From: Bacillota bacterium
Lineage (GTDB): Bacteria; Bacillota; Clostridia; Peptostreptococcales; Anaerovoracaceae
Length of the DNA: 53,856 nucleotides
Direction of reading: 5' to 3'
Assembly (NCBI GenBank): GCA_022790955.1
Contig: JAAVYD010000018.1
Location: 1 to 53,856 of the forward strand
Positions within the stretch are counted from its first letter, which is position 1; each line of letters starts with the position of its first letter. Under the pieces are notes generated by a model. The model made no database searches, was not told the origin of the DNA, and saw only the letters and a program-made list of their open reading frames with translations. Shown here piece after piece: positions 8,250 through 17,104 of this stretch. Made by a program: the position numbers and the translations under genes.

Positions 8250-11148
8250 ATCTCAGTGGACTTACAGACCCGATATCAGGACGGAGGAACAGCTGTGGAA
8301 TAATTTTAAATACATTCTTGAACAGAATAATAAAGCAAAGCTGAGCGATATTCCTCTCAGCGATTCCGAGTTTGCAAAGATAAAAAACGATCTTTCTCAT
8401 GCTTCCTTTTTCGGCGCTGGGAAATGGCTGGCAGGGGAAAACGGCAAGGTTTACGTTCATATTCAGCGCGGAAATGAAATGCTGCATCTTATGGTGATGA
8501 ACAATGAACATATCGCCGGCGGTTCAAGCGTATATGAAGTTATCAATCAATATCAGGCTTTTAAGTCGGAGGATTCTGAGGGCGGCAGGGACAGGCGTTT
8601 TGACGTAACGCTTCTTATCAACGGTGTACCATTAATACATATCGAACTTAAAAATAAAGAACATTCGTATATGGATGGATTTCGCCAGATAAAAAAATAT
8701 ATTGCAGAGGGAAAATTCCGCGGTATTTTTTCAAATGTACAGATGTTTGTCGTCAGCAATGCCGTTGATACGAAATATTTTTCTGCCGCGCGGGATACGG
8801 AGTTAAATAAAAAGTTTATCACGGGCTGGCTCGATAAGGAAAATCAGCCTGTATGCGATTACATAGAGTTTGCAAAAGCGGTTCTTAAGATACCCGAAGC
8901 CCATGAGATGGTTGCAAAGTATACGGTTCTTGATAAGGACAAAGAAAAACTGCTTATACTTCGCCCGTACCAGATTCATGCGATAGAAGCCATGAGGGCA
9001 GCTTCAAAGCAGGGAAGATCAGGATTTATCTGGCATACGACAGGTTCAGGAAAGACGATGACTTCGTACAAGGCTGCGAGAAATCTGCTGATGGACATTC
9101 CGGCGATAGAGAAGACGGTGTTTCTCATCGACAGAAAGGACCTCGACATGCAGACGAAAATGGCTTTTCAGTCTTATGCGGATAACGATACTATCGACGT
9201 TGACGATACGGATAATGTCGACGCTCTTATAAAAAAGATGTCCGACGGCAACCGTCAGATGATAGTAACTACCAGGCAGAAAATGCAGATTATGGTAAAT
9301 CGGCGTTTAAAGGAAGGAACCAGTCAGTATAATAAAATTAAATCGTTAAAAGTTGCATTTGTCGTCGATGAATGTCACAGGGCTGTAACGCCTAAGACAA
9401 AAAGAGAGCTTGAGAGATTTTTCGTTAATTCATTATGGTATGGTTTTACGGGCACGCCTATTTTTGATGAAAATAAATACGAGCAAAAAGGCGATCTGCC
9501 TCAGACTACAGAGCAGTTATACGGGGAATGTCTGCATAGCTATACGATAAAAGAAGCAATCCACGACGAAGCGGTTTTGGGATTTATGGTCGAGAATCTC
9601 GGTGCAAAAGATTTAAACGCTGATGATAATCAAAAGGTCTATGAAACCAAGGCGCATATGAGAAAGGTTCTCAATGTCATTTTGAATCAGTCATATGAAA
9701 AATTCGGAATGAAAAACGGCAGGGGCAGAACGTATGAAGCGGTACTAACGACGAGTTCGATTGCCATGGCGCAGAAATATTATGATTTACTGAAGAAGGT
9801 TAAAGAAGGCGGCGATGAGTTGAAGATAAACGAGGATATACGTAAGGCTCTGCCGGATTTTCCCAAGTTTGCCATAACATATTCGCTGTCGGAAAACGAA
9901 GAAGCCTCCGCTGTTAATCAGGATAAGATGAAAGAAGCGTTAGAAGATTATAACGAAATGTTCGGCAGCAGCTATAAAATAGATGTAATCAATGCTTATA
10001 ACAGCAATCTGAATGATCGGTTGGCGAGAAAAGAGAAGAAATATCTGGAACGCAGCCAGCAGCTCGATCTGGTTATCGTTGTGGACAGATTACTGACCGG
10101 ATTTGACGCGCCGTGTCTTTCTATTTTGTTTATGGATAGAAAGCCTATGACTCCGCAGAACATTATTCAGGCGTTTTCGCGTACTAACAGATTGTTTGAC
10201 GCAAATAAACAGTATGGGCAGATAGTGACGTTTCAGTATCCTAAGGAATATAAAGAAGCGATTAATAAAGCGCTCAGGCTGTATTCGCGCGGGGGCAGCG
10301 GCGATCCTATCGCAGAGGATTGGGATGATGTGAAAAGGTCTTTTTCCGTATCGCTTAAAGCGATCCGTGATCTGGCGCAGACGCCGGAAGATATAGCAGG
10401 CTTGTCGCGGAAGCAGAAAAAGGCGTTTATTAATCTTTGCAGAGCTCTGGATCATGATTTTGCTCATCTGAAATCATTTTCGGTGTATGAACCGCATATG
10501 CTCGACGAGTTTGGATTTTCTGAAAGCGAATACGAAAATTACGCTGCGATGTATAAAAATGTAATGGAAGAATTTAAAAATGAAAATGATAATCCGGATC
10601 CGGATGAAGAACCAGTGCGGGATGATTATGATCTGGTGGCTTACAGCAGGTTAAGGATAGATTTTGAGTATATCGTAGAATTGCTGCAGGGATTTGTGGA
10701 ATCACTGGATCAGTCGGAAAATGATTTTAATGAAACCGAATTTGAAACAAGGATAACGGGTATTAAAGAAGTCATATCGGAATTTGCAGAGGATAATCCT
10801 CAGTTAAGCGCGCTGCTCGGGCAGGTGGTAGATGATATCGTGCAAGATAAGACAAAGTTTCTGGGCAGGGATATTTCTGCTGTTATCAATGATATGCGCT
10901 ATTCTATCATTAATGATAAGATCAGGGAATATGCCGAAAAATGGTATTTAGAGGAGGAAGATGTAAGATATGAAGTTTTTAATTCCAGAGATGGCAAACT
11001 TGCAAACGAAAATAAGTTAAAGGATAGCGCGGATTATACAACCTATAAGAGAGAAAATGAAAATGCTGTGTCTAAATTCAAGTTCAGGAAAAATATGTCC
11101 GAAGAATTTAACGACAAATTTATGCCGGAAATTAAACCGTTAGTATAA
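8191..11148 (+). CDS. hsdR: Type I restriction endonuclease subunit HsdR
   Basis: This is the motor and nuclease subunit that translocates DNA and cuts unmodified DNA. It begins with a PD-(D/E)xK nuclease domain (D138, then E152 and K154 in HIELKNKE). A superfamily 2 helicase core follows with Walker A TTGSGKT at about 283-289, DECH at 393-396, FTGTPIF, and the motif VI segment QAFSRTNR. The C-terminal helical region binds the methylase core in the family. All key residues are present at a normal length of 985 residues. The ATG is inside the end of fic and follows an AAAGGA ribosome site, so its translation may be coupled to fic. Confidence 0.95.
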   Translation: MAELESVIEKRLIDQLCCDESQWTYRPDIRTEEQLWNNFKYILEQNNKAKLSDIPLSDSEFAKIKNDLSHASFFGAGKWLAGENGKVYVHIQRGNEMLHLMVMNNEHIAGGSSVYEVINQYQAFKSEDSEGGRDRRFDVTLLINGVPLIHIELKNKEHSYMDGFRQIKKYIAEGKFRGIFSNVQMFVVSNAVDTKYFSAARDTELNKKFITGWLDKENQPVCDYIEFAKAVLKIPEAHEMVAKYTVLDKDKEKLLILRPYQIHAIEAMRAASKQGRSGFIWHTTGSGKTMTSYKAARNLLMDIPAIEKTVFLIDRKDLDMQTKMAFQSYADNDTIDVDDTDNVDALIKKMSDGNRQMIVTTRQKMQIMVNRRLKEGTSQYNKIKSLKVAFVVDECHRAVTPKTKRELERFFVNSLWYGFTGTPIFDENKYEQKGDLPQTTEQLYGECLHSYTIKEAIHDEAVLGFMVENLGAKDLNADDNQKVYETKAHMRKVLNVILNQSYEKFGMKNGRGRTYEAVLTTSSIAMAQKYYDLLKKVKEGGDELKINEDIRKALPDFPKFAITYSLSENEEASAVNQDKMKEALEDYNEMFGSSYKIDVINAYNSNLNDRLARKEKKYLERSQQLDLVIVVDRLLTGFDAPCLSILFMDRKPMTPQNIIQAFSRTNRLFDANKQYGQIVTFQYPKEYKEAINKALRLYSRGGSGDPIAEDWDDVKRSFSVSLKAIRDLAQTPEDIAGLSRKQKKAFINLCRALDHDFAHLKSFSVYEPHMLDEFGFSESEYENYAAMYKNVMEEFKNENDNPDPDEEPVRDDYDLVAYSRLRIDFEYIVELLQGFVESLDQSENDFNETEFETRITGIKEVISEFAEDNPQLSALLGQVVDDIVQDKTKFLGRDISAVINDMRYSIINDKIREYAEKWYLEEEDVRYEVFNSRDGKLANENKLKDSADYTTYKRENENAVSKFKFRKNMSEEFNDKFMPEIKPLV

Positions 11149-11221
11149 TATTTTGAAAATAATTTTATTGATTTGATAAAAAGTGCAGGATAATTTTATC
11201 CGATTGACCGTAAAAATTAAT

Positions 11222-11249
11222 TTGAAAATCCATAAATACATGATATAAT
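11222..11249 (+). promoter_or_regulatory. Sigma-A promoter of the LysR gene
   Basis: TTGAAA (11222-11227), a 16-base spacer and TATAAT (11244-11249) lie 37 bases before the LysR start codon. A short GGATAATTTTATCC inverted repeat upstream, near 11190, has no T run and may be an operator or chance. Confidence 0.6.
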
Positions 11250-11285
11250 TATTTCAAAAATTTTCGGGCTGAACAGGAAATTCAT

Positions 11286-12176
11286 ATGTATAATCATCAA
11301 TTAGATACTTTTATTCAGGTGGCCGATGCCGGCAGCTTTTCTAAGGCGGCGGACGCCATGTATATTTCGGCAACTGCCGTAATGAAGCAGATCAATCTGC
11401 TGGAGAGCAGTCTTGAGGTCAGGCTTTTTGTAAGGACGCCCAGAGGTCTTGCGCTGACAGACGCGGGGAAGTCTTATTATCAGGACGCTAAATATATGAT
11501 CCGTTACGCAAAAGATGCAAAAACAAGAGCTAAAAACGCCATGCAGGATAATGATAATATGATTCTGATCGGGACATCGCTTATGACGCCGCATCAGTTT
11601 TTGATCGACCTGTGGCCTCAGATTCACGAGCTGCAGACCGATTTAAAATTTCAGATAGTAAATTTTGATAACACGCCTGAAAACGCCAGAGAGATTTTGG
11701 GGAATCTCGGGCAGAATATAGATGTGGTAGCAGGTATTTTTGATGAAACCATGCTGAATCTGCGTGGCTGCACAGCTTTTGAACTGGCACGCGAGCCTAT
11801 TTGCTGCGCGGTATCTATTTATCATCCGCTGGCGCAGAAGAATATTTTGGAAATTGAGGATCTGTATGGGCGTGATTTTATGCTTATGCAAAGGAATTGG
11901 AGCAAATACGTGGATCTTCTCAGGGATGATATATGGGAAAATCATCCTGATATAAATATTATAGATTTTACTTTTTATAATGTAGATGTATTTAATCAGT
12001 GCGAGAATAATAACGCGCTGCTTATGGCTGTACCTCAGTGGTCGAGCGTTCATCCGCTTTTAAAGATTATTCCTGTTAAATGGGAACATTATATTCCGTT
12101 CGGGCTTTTGCACGCGCCGAAGCCTTCGGCGAAGGTACGGAGTTTTCTGAAAGCTGTGGAACAGGTATCAAAATAG
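11286..12176 (+). CDS. LysR family transcriptional regulator
   Basis: Residues 1-60 form the winged helix-turn-helix of LysR regulators (LDTFIQVADAGSFSKAADAM, then SATAVMKQINLLE and LFVRTPRGLALTDAG). The rest is the two-lobed periplasmic-binding-protein-like effector domain, with a normal total length of 296 residues. Such regulators bind as tetramers and respond to a small molecule. It reads in the same direction as the alcohol dehydrogenase and flavoproteins that follow but is separated from them by its own terminator at 12203-12228. Regulation of that redox group is likely by position, but the effector cannot be predicted. Confidence 0.9.
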   Translation: MYNHQLDTFIQVADAGSFSKAADAMYISATAVMKQINLLESSLEVRLFVRTPRGLALTDAGKSYYQDAKYMIRYAKDAKTRAKNAMQDNDNMILIGTSLMTPHQFLIDLWPQIHELQTDLKFQIVNFDNTPENAREILGNLGQNIDVVAGIFDETMLNLRGCTAFELAREPICCAVSIYHPLAQKNILEIEDLYGRDFMLMQRNWSKYVDLLRDDIWENHPDINIIDFTFYNVDVFNQCENNNALLMAVPQWSSVHPLLKIIPVKWEHYIPFGLLHAPKPSAKVRSFLKAVEQVSK

Positions 12177-12202
12177 ATTTAAAAATTAATACATATAATG
12201 CA

Positions 12203-12228
12203 AGGACTGCCTTCGGGCAGTCTTTTTA
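12203..12228 (+). terminator. Rho-independent terminator after LysR
   Basis: GACTGCC, a TTCG tetraloop and GGCAGTC are followed by TTTTTATA. This is a compact canonical hairpin just after the LysR stop. Confidence 0.85.
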
Positions 12229-12522
12229 TATTAATGAAAACGCCTTTGAAATGACAGGTGTTATTTTAATACAGATCGATTGGTTTTGACAGCCGATTTT
12301 TAGCTTTAACTTTAAGGTTGATGCTCAAAAACTTATGTGAACTTCTGTTTTTATAAAAGTCGGACTACAATATTAATAAATACGGAGCTTATTATCTGTA
12401 TTCTTTGGATGAGTGAATTAAAATGATTTTAAGCATAATTAATATTTAAAAAATAAATAAACGGATCTTATTTAACGACGTAAAATTTTAGAGATCAGAC
12501 GGAAATATCAAGGAGGATGGCT
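12229..12522. other. Intergenic stretch before the alcohol dehydrogenase
   Basis: About 290 AT-rich bases with no supportable gene. A promoter for the dehydrogenase must lie here, but no convincing -35/-10 pair stands out. Confidence 0.5.
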
Positions 12523-13692
12523 ATGAATAATTTTATTTTTGAAAATTCTACGAAAATATATTTTGGGAAAGGCTGTGTAAAAGAATATTTGGCATCGGCT
12601 CTTGCACGGCACGGAAATACTGTGATGCTGGCTTACGGCGGCGGTTCAATAAAAAAGAATGGTATTTATTATGAGATCGTGGATATTTTAAAAAACGCGG
12701 GAAAGATCGTAGTGGAATTTTCCGGGATTATGTCGAATCCGACTTACGCAAAAGTTCTTGAAGGCGCTGAACTTGCAAAAAAGGAAAATGTGGATTTTAT
12801 TCTCGGCGTGGGCGGAGGCAGCGTTATGGATTGCTGCAAGGCGATATCTATGGCTGCTGTTTATGAAGGCGATATCTGGGAGGATTTCTGGGCAAGGCCC
12901 GGAATATTTGATTTTGAGCCTGCTCCGATAGGCTTTATCGTTACTGCGGCGGGCACAGGAAGCGAGATGAACGGCGGAGCTGTTATTACCAATGAAAAGA
13001 TGAATATTAAAACGGGCAGGGACTATCCTCGGTGCAACGCCGAATTTGCTATGATGGATCCTGTTTATACGTACAGTGTGCCGAAGGCTCAGATGGTATC
13101 GGGCAGTTTCGATATTTTAAGCCATATTATGGAGACTTATTTCAGCGTATGCGACGAAGAAAATGTTTCCGACGACATTTCCGAGGCGCTCATGCGAGGC
13201 GTTATCAGAGATCTGAGAGCCGCGCTTAAAGATCCCGAGGATTATAATGTACGCAGCAATTTGATGTGGGAAGCGACTATGGCAGAAAATCGTATTATAA
13301 AGTTGGGCAAAAAATGCGATTTCCAGTGTCATCAGATGGAACACCAACTGGGCGCTTATACGGACTGCAACCATGGAATGGGGCTTGCAGTACTGCATCC
13401 GGTGTATTATCGTCATATTTATAAAGAAGGCCACGCTAAATTTAAACGCTTTGCGGTAAATGTCTGGGGAATATCTCCTCAGGGCAAAAGCGACGAAGAG
13501 CTGGCGCTGGCGGGCGTGGAAGCGTTGGAAGATTTTATAAAAGAGATCGGATTGCCACTTACTTTGCGCGAACTCGGTATAACGGACAAAACGGATCTGC
13601 GCGAAATAGCCGAATCATGCAACCTGTCGCCGGGAAGTTACAAAAAGATGAGCCATGAAGAAATATACCAGATTTTTAAAGAGAGTTTTTAA
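12523..13692 (+). CDS. Iron-containing alcohol dehydrogenase
   Basis: This is a group III (iron-dependent) alcohol dehydrogenase, probably NAD(P)H-linked and acting on short-chain alcohols or aldehydes in fermentation. The nucleotide-binding motif GGGSVMD is at about residues 99-105. The metal ligands of the family are all present: D197, H201 (DILSH), H274 (EHQLGA) and H284 (NHGMGLA). The length of 389 residues is normal. Two in-frame ATGs are possible, at 12517 and 12523. The second is chosen because AAGGAGG ends at 12516, directly against the first ATG, and gives proper spacing only to the second. It heads a run of same-strand redox genes. The exact substrate is unknown. Confidence 0.92.
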   Translation: MNNFIFENSTKIYFGKGCVKEYLASALARHGNTVMLAYGGGSIKKNGIYYEIVDILKNAGKIVVEFSGIMSNPTYAKVLEGAELAKKENVDFILGVGGGSVMDCCKAISMAAVYEGDIWEDFWARPGIFDFEPAPIGFIVTAAGTGSEMNGGAVITNEKMNIKTGRDYPRCNAEFAMMDPVYTYSVPKAQMVSGSFDILSHIMETYFSVCDEENVSDDISEALMRGVIRDLRAALKDPEDYNVRSNLMWEATMAENRIIKLGKKCDFQCHQMEHQLGAYTDCNHGMGLAVLHPVYYRHIYKEGHAKFKRFAVNVWGISPQGKSDEELALAGVEALEDFIKEIGLPLTLRELGITDKTDLREIAESCNLSPGSYKKMSHEEIYQIFKESF

Positions 13693-13819
13693 TGAATAAA
13701 AAATGTCGAATTAATGTTTGATTGGAATGAAATTTAAAATAAAGCGCGTTGGTTTTATTTATGGACATACGATGGCGCTGTAATAATTTAGAATATTAAA
13801 ATTAAAAGGAGAATGTATT

Positions 13820-14362
13820 ATGAGTAAGAAAGTTTTGATTTTATCGGGAAGTCCGCGTAAAGGCGGAAATTCCGATTTGTTATGCGATGAATTTTTACGC
13901 GGCGCAAAAGACGCCGGAAATGATGCGGAAAAGATATTTATCCGCGGTAAAAAGGTTGCTCCTTGCAATGCCTGTTATTACTGTCGGGATACAGGCAGCG
14001 GGCAGTGCGCTGTTAAAGACGATATGGCTGAGATTTTGGATAAGATGCAGCAGGCGGATGTAATTGTTATGGCAAGCCCTGTATATTTTTATTCAATAGA
14101 TGCTCAGATGAAAGCTGTTATCGACCGTTCGGTAGCTCGCTGGACTAATATTCCTAATAAAGAATTTTATTACATAATGACTGCCGCAGAGGAAAGCGAC
14201 ACGGTAATGGAATGCACACTGGCGTGTTTCCGCGGTTTTGCAGCGTGTCTGGAAAATGCTCAGGAAAAGGGTGTCATTTACGGAAAGGGCGTTTATGAAG
14301 CCGGCGAAATAAAAGGAAAGACTGCGATGAAAGAAGCGTATGAGATGGGCAGGCAGGTGTAA
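13820..14362 (+). CDS. Isf-like iron-sulfur flavoprotein (FMN reductase family)
   Basis: The protein has the flavodoxin-like fold of NADPH-dependent FMN reductases. The phosphate-binding loop GSPRKGGNSD follows the first strand, and the ASPVYFYSIDAQMK segment is typical. It also has a compact cysteine motif, CNACYYCRDTGSGQC (CX2CX2CX7C, about residues 51-65). This is the pattern that binds a [4Fe-4S] cluster in the iron-sulfur flavoprotein Isf of methanogens and clostridia. Isf-type proteins pass electrons between ferredoxin-like donors and small acceptors. No signal peptide is seen, so it is cytosolic. An AAGGAGA site precedes the ATG. Cluster binding is predicted only from the motif. Confidence 0.82.
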   Translation: MSKKVLILSGSPRKGGNSDLLCDEFLRGAKDAGNDAEKIFIRGKKVAPCNACYYCRDTGSGQCAVKDDMAEILDKMQQADVIVMASPVYFYSIDAQMKAVIDRSVARWTNIPNKEFYYIMTAAEESDTVMECTLACFRGFAACLENAQEKGVIYGKGVYEAGEIKGKTAMKEAYEMGRQV

Positions 14363-14427
14363 GAAGTTTACTTTACTGTATTAATGAAAACATAAAATAA
14401 ATAATTAAAACGGAGGTTAAGATTACA

Positions 14428-15075
14428 ATGAAAACAAGAAGTTTAAAATGCGCTTTAAGCTGTCTGCTGATAATTATGATGACGGCAGCCCTCGCTGCCT
14501 GCGGCAGTCAGCCTCAGCAGTCGCAGCCGACAGGCGGAGATATTTCTTCAAGTTCGGAAGCGGAGCAGTCGACGGGAGAAAAGCAGCAGGCTTCCGACGG
14601 AAAAACTCTGGTGGTATACTTTTCTGCTACGGGGAACACAAAGACAGTTGCAGAGCACATAGCAAAAACACTGAATGCAGATACTTATGAAATAACGCCT
14701 GAGCAGCCTTATACTTCCGATGATCTGAATTATCGCGACGATTCAAGCAGGGTGAGCAAAGAGCATGAAGATCCAACCGTAAGACCTGATATTGCGGGTG
14801 ATGGTATTGATATGAGCGGCTACGATACAGTATTCATCGGATATCCTATCTGGTGGGGCGAAGCGCCTAATATAGTTTGGAATTTTGTAGAAAGCAGCGA
14901 TCTCAGCGGTAAGACTGTAATTCCGTTCTGTACATCTTCTTCCAGCGGGATCGGTTCCAGCGGAGAAACATTAAAAGGCTTTGCACCTGAAGCAAATTGG
15001 AAGGAAGGACAGAGATTTTCAAGCGGAGTTTCCGAAAATGATGTGACAGACTGGATAAACACTTTAGGACTCTAA
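14428..15075 (+). CDS. Flavodoxin-like lipoprotein (extracytoplasmic)
   Basis: The N-terminus is a lipoprotein signal peptide with a lipobox of the form ALAAC. A Ser/Gln/Glu-rich linker of about 35 residues leads to a single flavodoxin domain that starts at LVVYFSATGNTKTVAE, the FMN phosphate loop. It continues with the conserved GYPIWWGEAPN and PFCTSSSSGIGSS loops that surround the isoalloxazine ring. The protein should therefore be anchored outside the cytoplasmic membrane, an unusual place for a flavodoxin. It is closely related to the first flavodoxin domain of the next gene, down to a shared nucleotide stretch around the WWGEAPN codons, which implies a recent duplication. A role in electron transfer at the cell surface is inference. 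Confidence 0.85.
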   Translation: MKTRSLKCALSCLLIIMMTAALAACGSQPQQSQPTGGDISSSSEAEQSTGEKQQASDGKTLVVYFSATGNTKTVAEHIAKTLNADTYEITPEQPYTSDDLNYRDDSSRVSKEHEDPTVRPDIAGDGIDMSGYDTVFIGYPIWWGEAPNIVWNFVESSDLSGKTVIPFCTSSSSGIGSSGETLKGFAPEANWKEGQRFSSGVSENDVTDWINTLGL

Positions 15076-15193
15076 TTAGCGCAGAAGAATAAATATCATT
15101 CTTTGCAGTTTGAATTTATAGCTTATATCATTAAAATAATATAAAATTTAATATTTGTCATTATAAAAATCGACAGAAAGGATATTGTAAAAT

Positions 15194-16939
15194 ATGAAAA
15201 AAACAAAGGAGATTTTGATTAAGCTGCTGGTGGCTGTAATGCTTATCGTTATGGCAGTTCCGGTTTATGCGGCAGGAGGCGCGGGGTTTACCGACGTACC
15301 GGCAGGCGCGTGGTATGAAGAAGCTGCGGCTTATGTCAGTGATAACGGGCTTATGAGCGGAACTGCGCCGGGAACATTTTCACCTGATACGCAGATCAGC
15401 AGAGCAATGCTGACAACTGTACTTTACAGATCGGCGGGCAGCCCGACGGTGTCCTCCGCGCCGGATTTTTCAGATGTGGCGGCTGATGCTTATTATGCAA
15501 ACGCTGTATCCTGGGCGCAGGCAAACGGTATAGTATCCGGTTACAGCAGCGGGCTGTTCGGAAGCGGCGACCCGGTGACGAGAGAACAGTTAGTTGCGAT
15601 ATTATGGCGTTATGCAGGAAGTCCGGAGACCGATTCCGGACAGCCGTTTGAAGATGCATCTTTAATATCGGGTTATGCTAAGACCGCGGCGGACTGGGCG
15701 AGAGCAAACAGCGTGATAAACGGAGATCAGGCAAACAGATTTAATCCTAAAGCCAATGCAACCCGTGCCCAGGCAGCGATGATTTTGAAAAATTATCTTA
15801 ATATGGATAAAACGCCTGCCGAACCGGGTACGTCTGATAATCCGAGCGTTCCGGATATGGAAAATACAAAGATCGCCGTAGTATATTTTTCGGCTACGGG
15901 AAGCACGGAAGCAGTCGCTGAAACGATAGCGGAAACGCTTAATGCGGATCTTCATGAAATAAATCCGGAAACTCCGTATACTTCTGCCGATTTAAACTGG
16001 AACAACGCTTCAAGCAGAGTAAACGACGAGCATAACGATCCGGCTTTCAGACCGGCTATCGCAGGCGAACCGGCGGATTTCTCGGATTATGACGTGGTAT
16101 TTTTAGGATACCCGATCTGGTGGGGCGAAGCGCCTAATATTCTTCTTACATTTTTAGAAGAAAGCGGCGGCAGCTTAGCGGGCAAAAGGGTAATACCGTT
16201 CTGCACTTCTGCTTCCAGCGGACTTGGTGAAAGCGATACAAATCTTCATTCTTACGCGTCGGATGCAAACTGGCAGAGAGGTCAGCATTTTTCAAGCGGA
16301 GCTTCGGAGGCTTCGGTTGAGGAATGGGTAAACGGTCTGAATATCAGAAGATCTGAAGTTCCGACTGCGCCTGCGAAATCAGAAAATAAACAGGGCGGAA
16401 ATCTGGTAGTTTATTTTTCAATGCCGGAAACCACAGATCCGAATAATATGACGCAGGAAGAAGATAACAGCGTTGTTGTTATTGATGGAGAAGTGCTCGG
16501 AAATACTCAGTACATGGCTAATGTTATTAAAGAAACAGCTGACGCCGATATTTTCAGGATAGAACCAAAAACTCCGTATCCTACCGACCATTCTGCGCTT
16601 GTAGACCTTGCTTCTGACGAGCAGACGCAAAATGCCAGACCTGAAATTGCGGCGCAGATTGAAAATCTCGATAATTATGATACGATTTTCATCGGATACC
16701 CTATCTGGTGGAGCGATATGCCTATGATCCTTTACACTTTCTTTGATGAATATGATTTTTCAGGCAAAACTATCGTTCCGTTTAGTACCCACGGTGGAAG
16801 CAGTTTCGCGGGAACACCTGATAGAATCGCAGAACTTGAACCGAATGCAGAAATTCTTGAAGGTCTGACTATATCGCGTAATCATATACAGGATGCGGAG
16901 CAGGAGATAATAGACTGGGTAAAAAATTTGAATATTTAG
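15194..16939 (+). CDS. SLH-domain protein with two flavodoxin domains
   Basis: The order is signal peptide (about 1-27, ending near VYAAGG), three SLH repeats (FTDVPAGAWYEEAAAYVSD, DFSDVAADAYYANAV, FEDASLISGYAKTAADWA; about 30-205), then two flavodoxin domains. The first (about 225-385) has the loop YFSATGSTEAVAE and GYPIWWGEAPN. The second (about 400-581) begins LVVYFSMPETTDPNN and has an insertion of about 25 residues before GNTQYMA, then GYPIWWSDMP. SLH repeats bind secondary cell wall polymers, so the flavin sites should sit on the cell surface. It follows the flavodoxin lipoprotein, and the two may form a membrane-to-surface electron path. The architecture is unusual and the function is unproven. 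Confidence 0.88.
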   Translation: MKKTKEILIKLLVAVMLIVMAVPVYAAGGAGFTDVPAGAWYEEAAAYVSDNGLMSGTAPGTFSPDTQISRAMLTTVLYRSAGSPTVSSAPDFSDVAADAYYANAVSWAQANGIVSGYSSGLFGSGDPVTREQLVAILWRYAGSPETDSGQPFEDASLISGYAKTAADWARANSVINGDQANRFNPKANATRAQAAMILKNYLNMDKTPAEPGTSDNPSVPDMENTKIAVVYFSATGSTEAVAETIAETLNADLHEINPETPYTSADLNWNNASSRVNDEHNDPAFRPAIAGEPADFSDYDVVFLGYPIWWGEAPNILLTFLEESGGSLAGKRVIPFCTSASSGLGESDTNLHSYASDANWQRGQHFSSGASEASVEEWVNGLNIRRSEVPTAPAKSENKQGGNLVVYFSMPETTDPNNMTQEEDNSVVVIDGEVLGNTQYMANVIKETADADIFRIEPKTPYPTDHSALVDLASDEQTQNARPEIAAQIENLDNYDTIFIGYPIWWSDMPMILYTFFDEYDFSGKTIVPFSTHGGSSFAGTPDRIAELEPNAEILEGLTISRNHIQDAEQEIIDWVKNLNI

Positions 16940-17035
16940 GCAATATGTAAATAATGGAAATATAAAATGTTAAAAGTGAGCTGCCGTCTGGAGAGTGACC
17001 GGCAGAAAGAACGTCTTTAGTTATACAATTAAAAT

Positions 17036-17070
17036 ACAGCCTTCCGTCCGGGTTTCGGATGGCAGGCTGT
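17036..17070. terminator. Bidirectional terminator between convergent genes
   Basis: ACAGCCTTCCGTCCG pairs with CGGATGGCAGGCTGT with two imperfect pairs around a short loop. It lies between the ends of the SLH-flavodoxin gene and the minus-strand DUF4234 gene. The T-rich tract is better on the minus strand. Confidence 0.65.
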
Positions 17071-17104
17071 TATCTTTACATTAAGAGAGATATATATACG
17101 TATT

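Noticed and set aside
15396..15955. Minus-strand reading frames opposite the SLH-flavodoxin gene
   Set aside because: SLH and flavodoxin domains on the plus strand explain the region, and the antisense frames show no domains.
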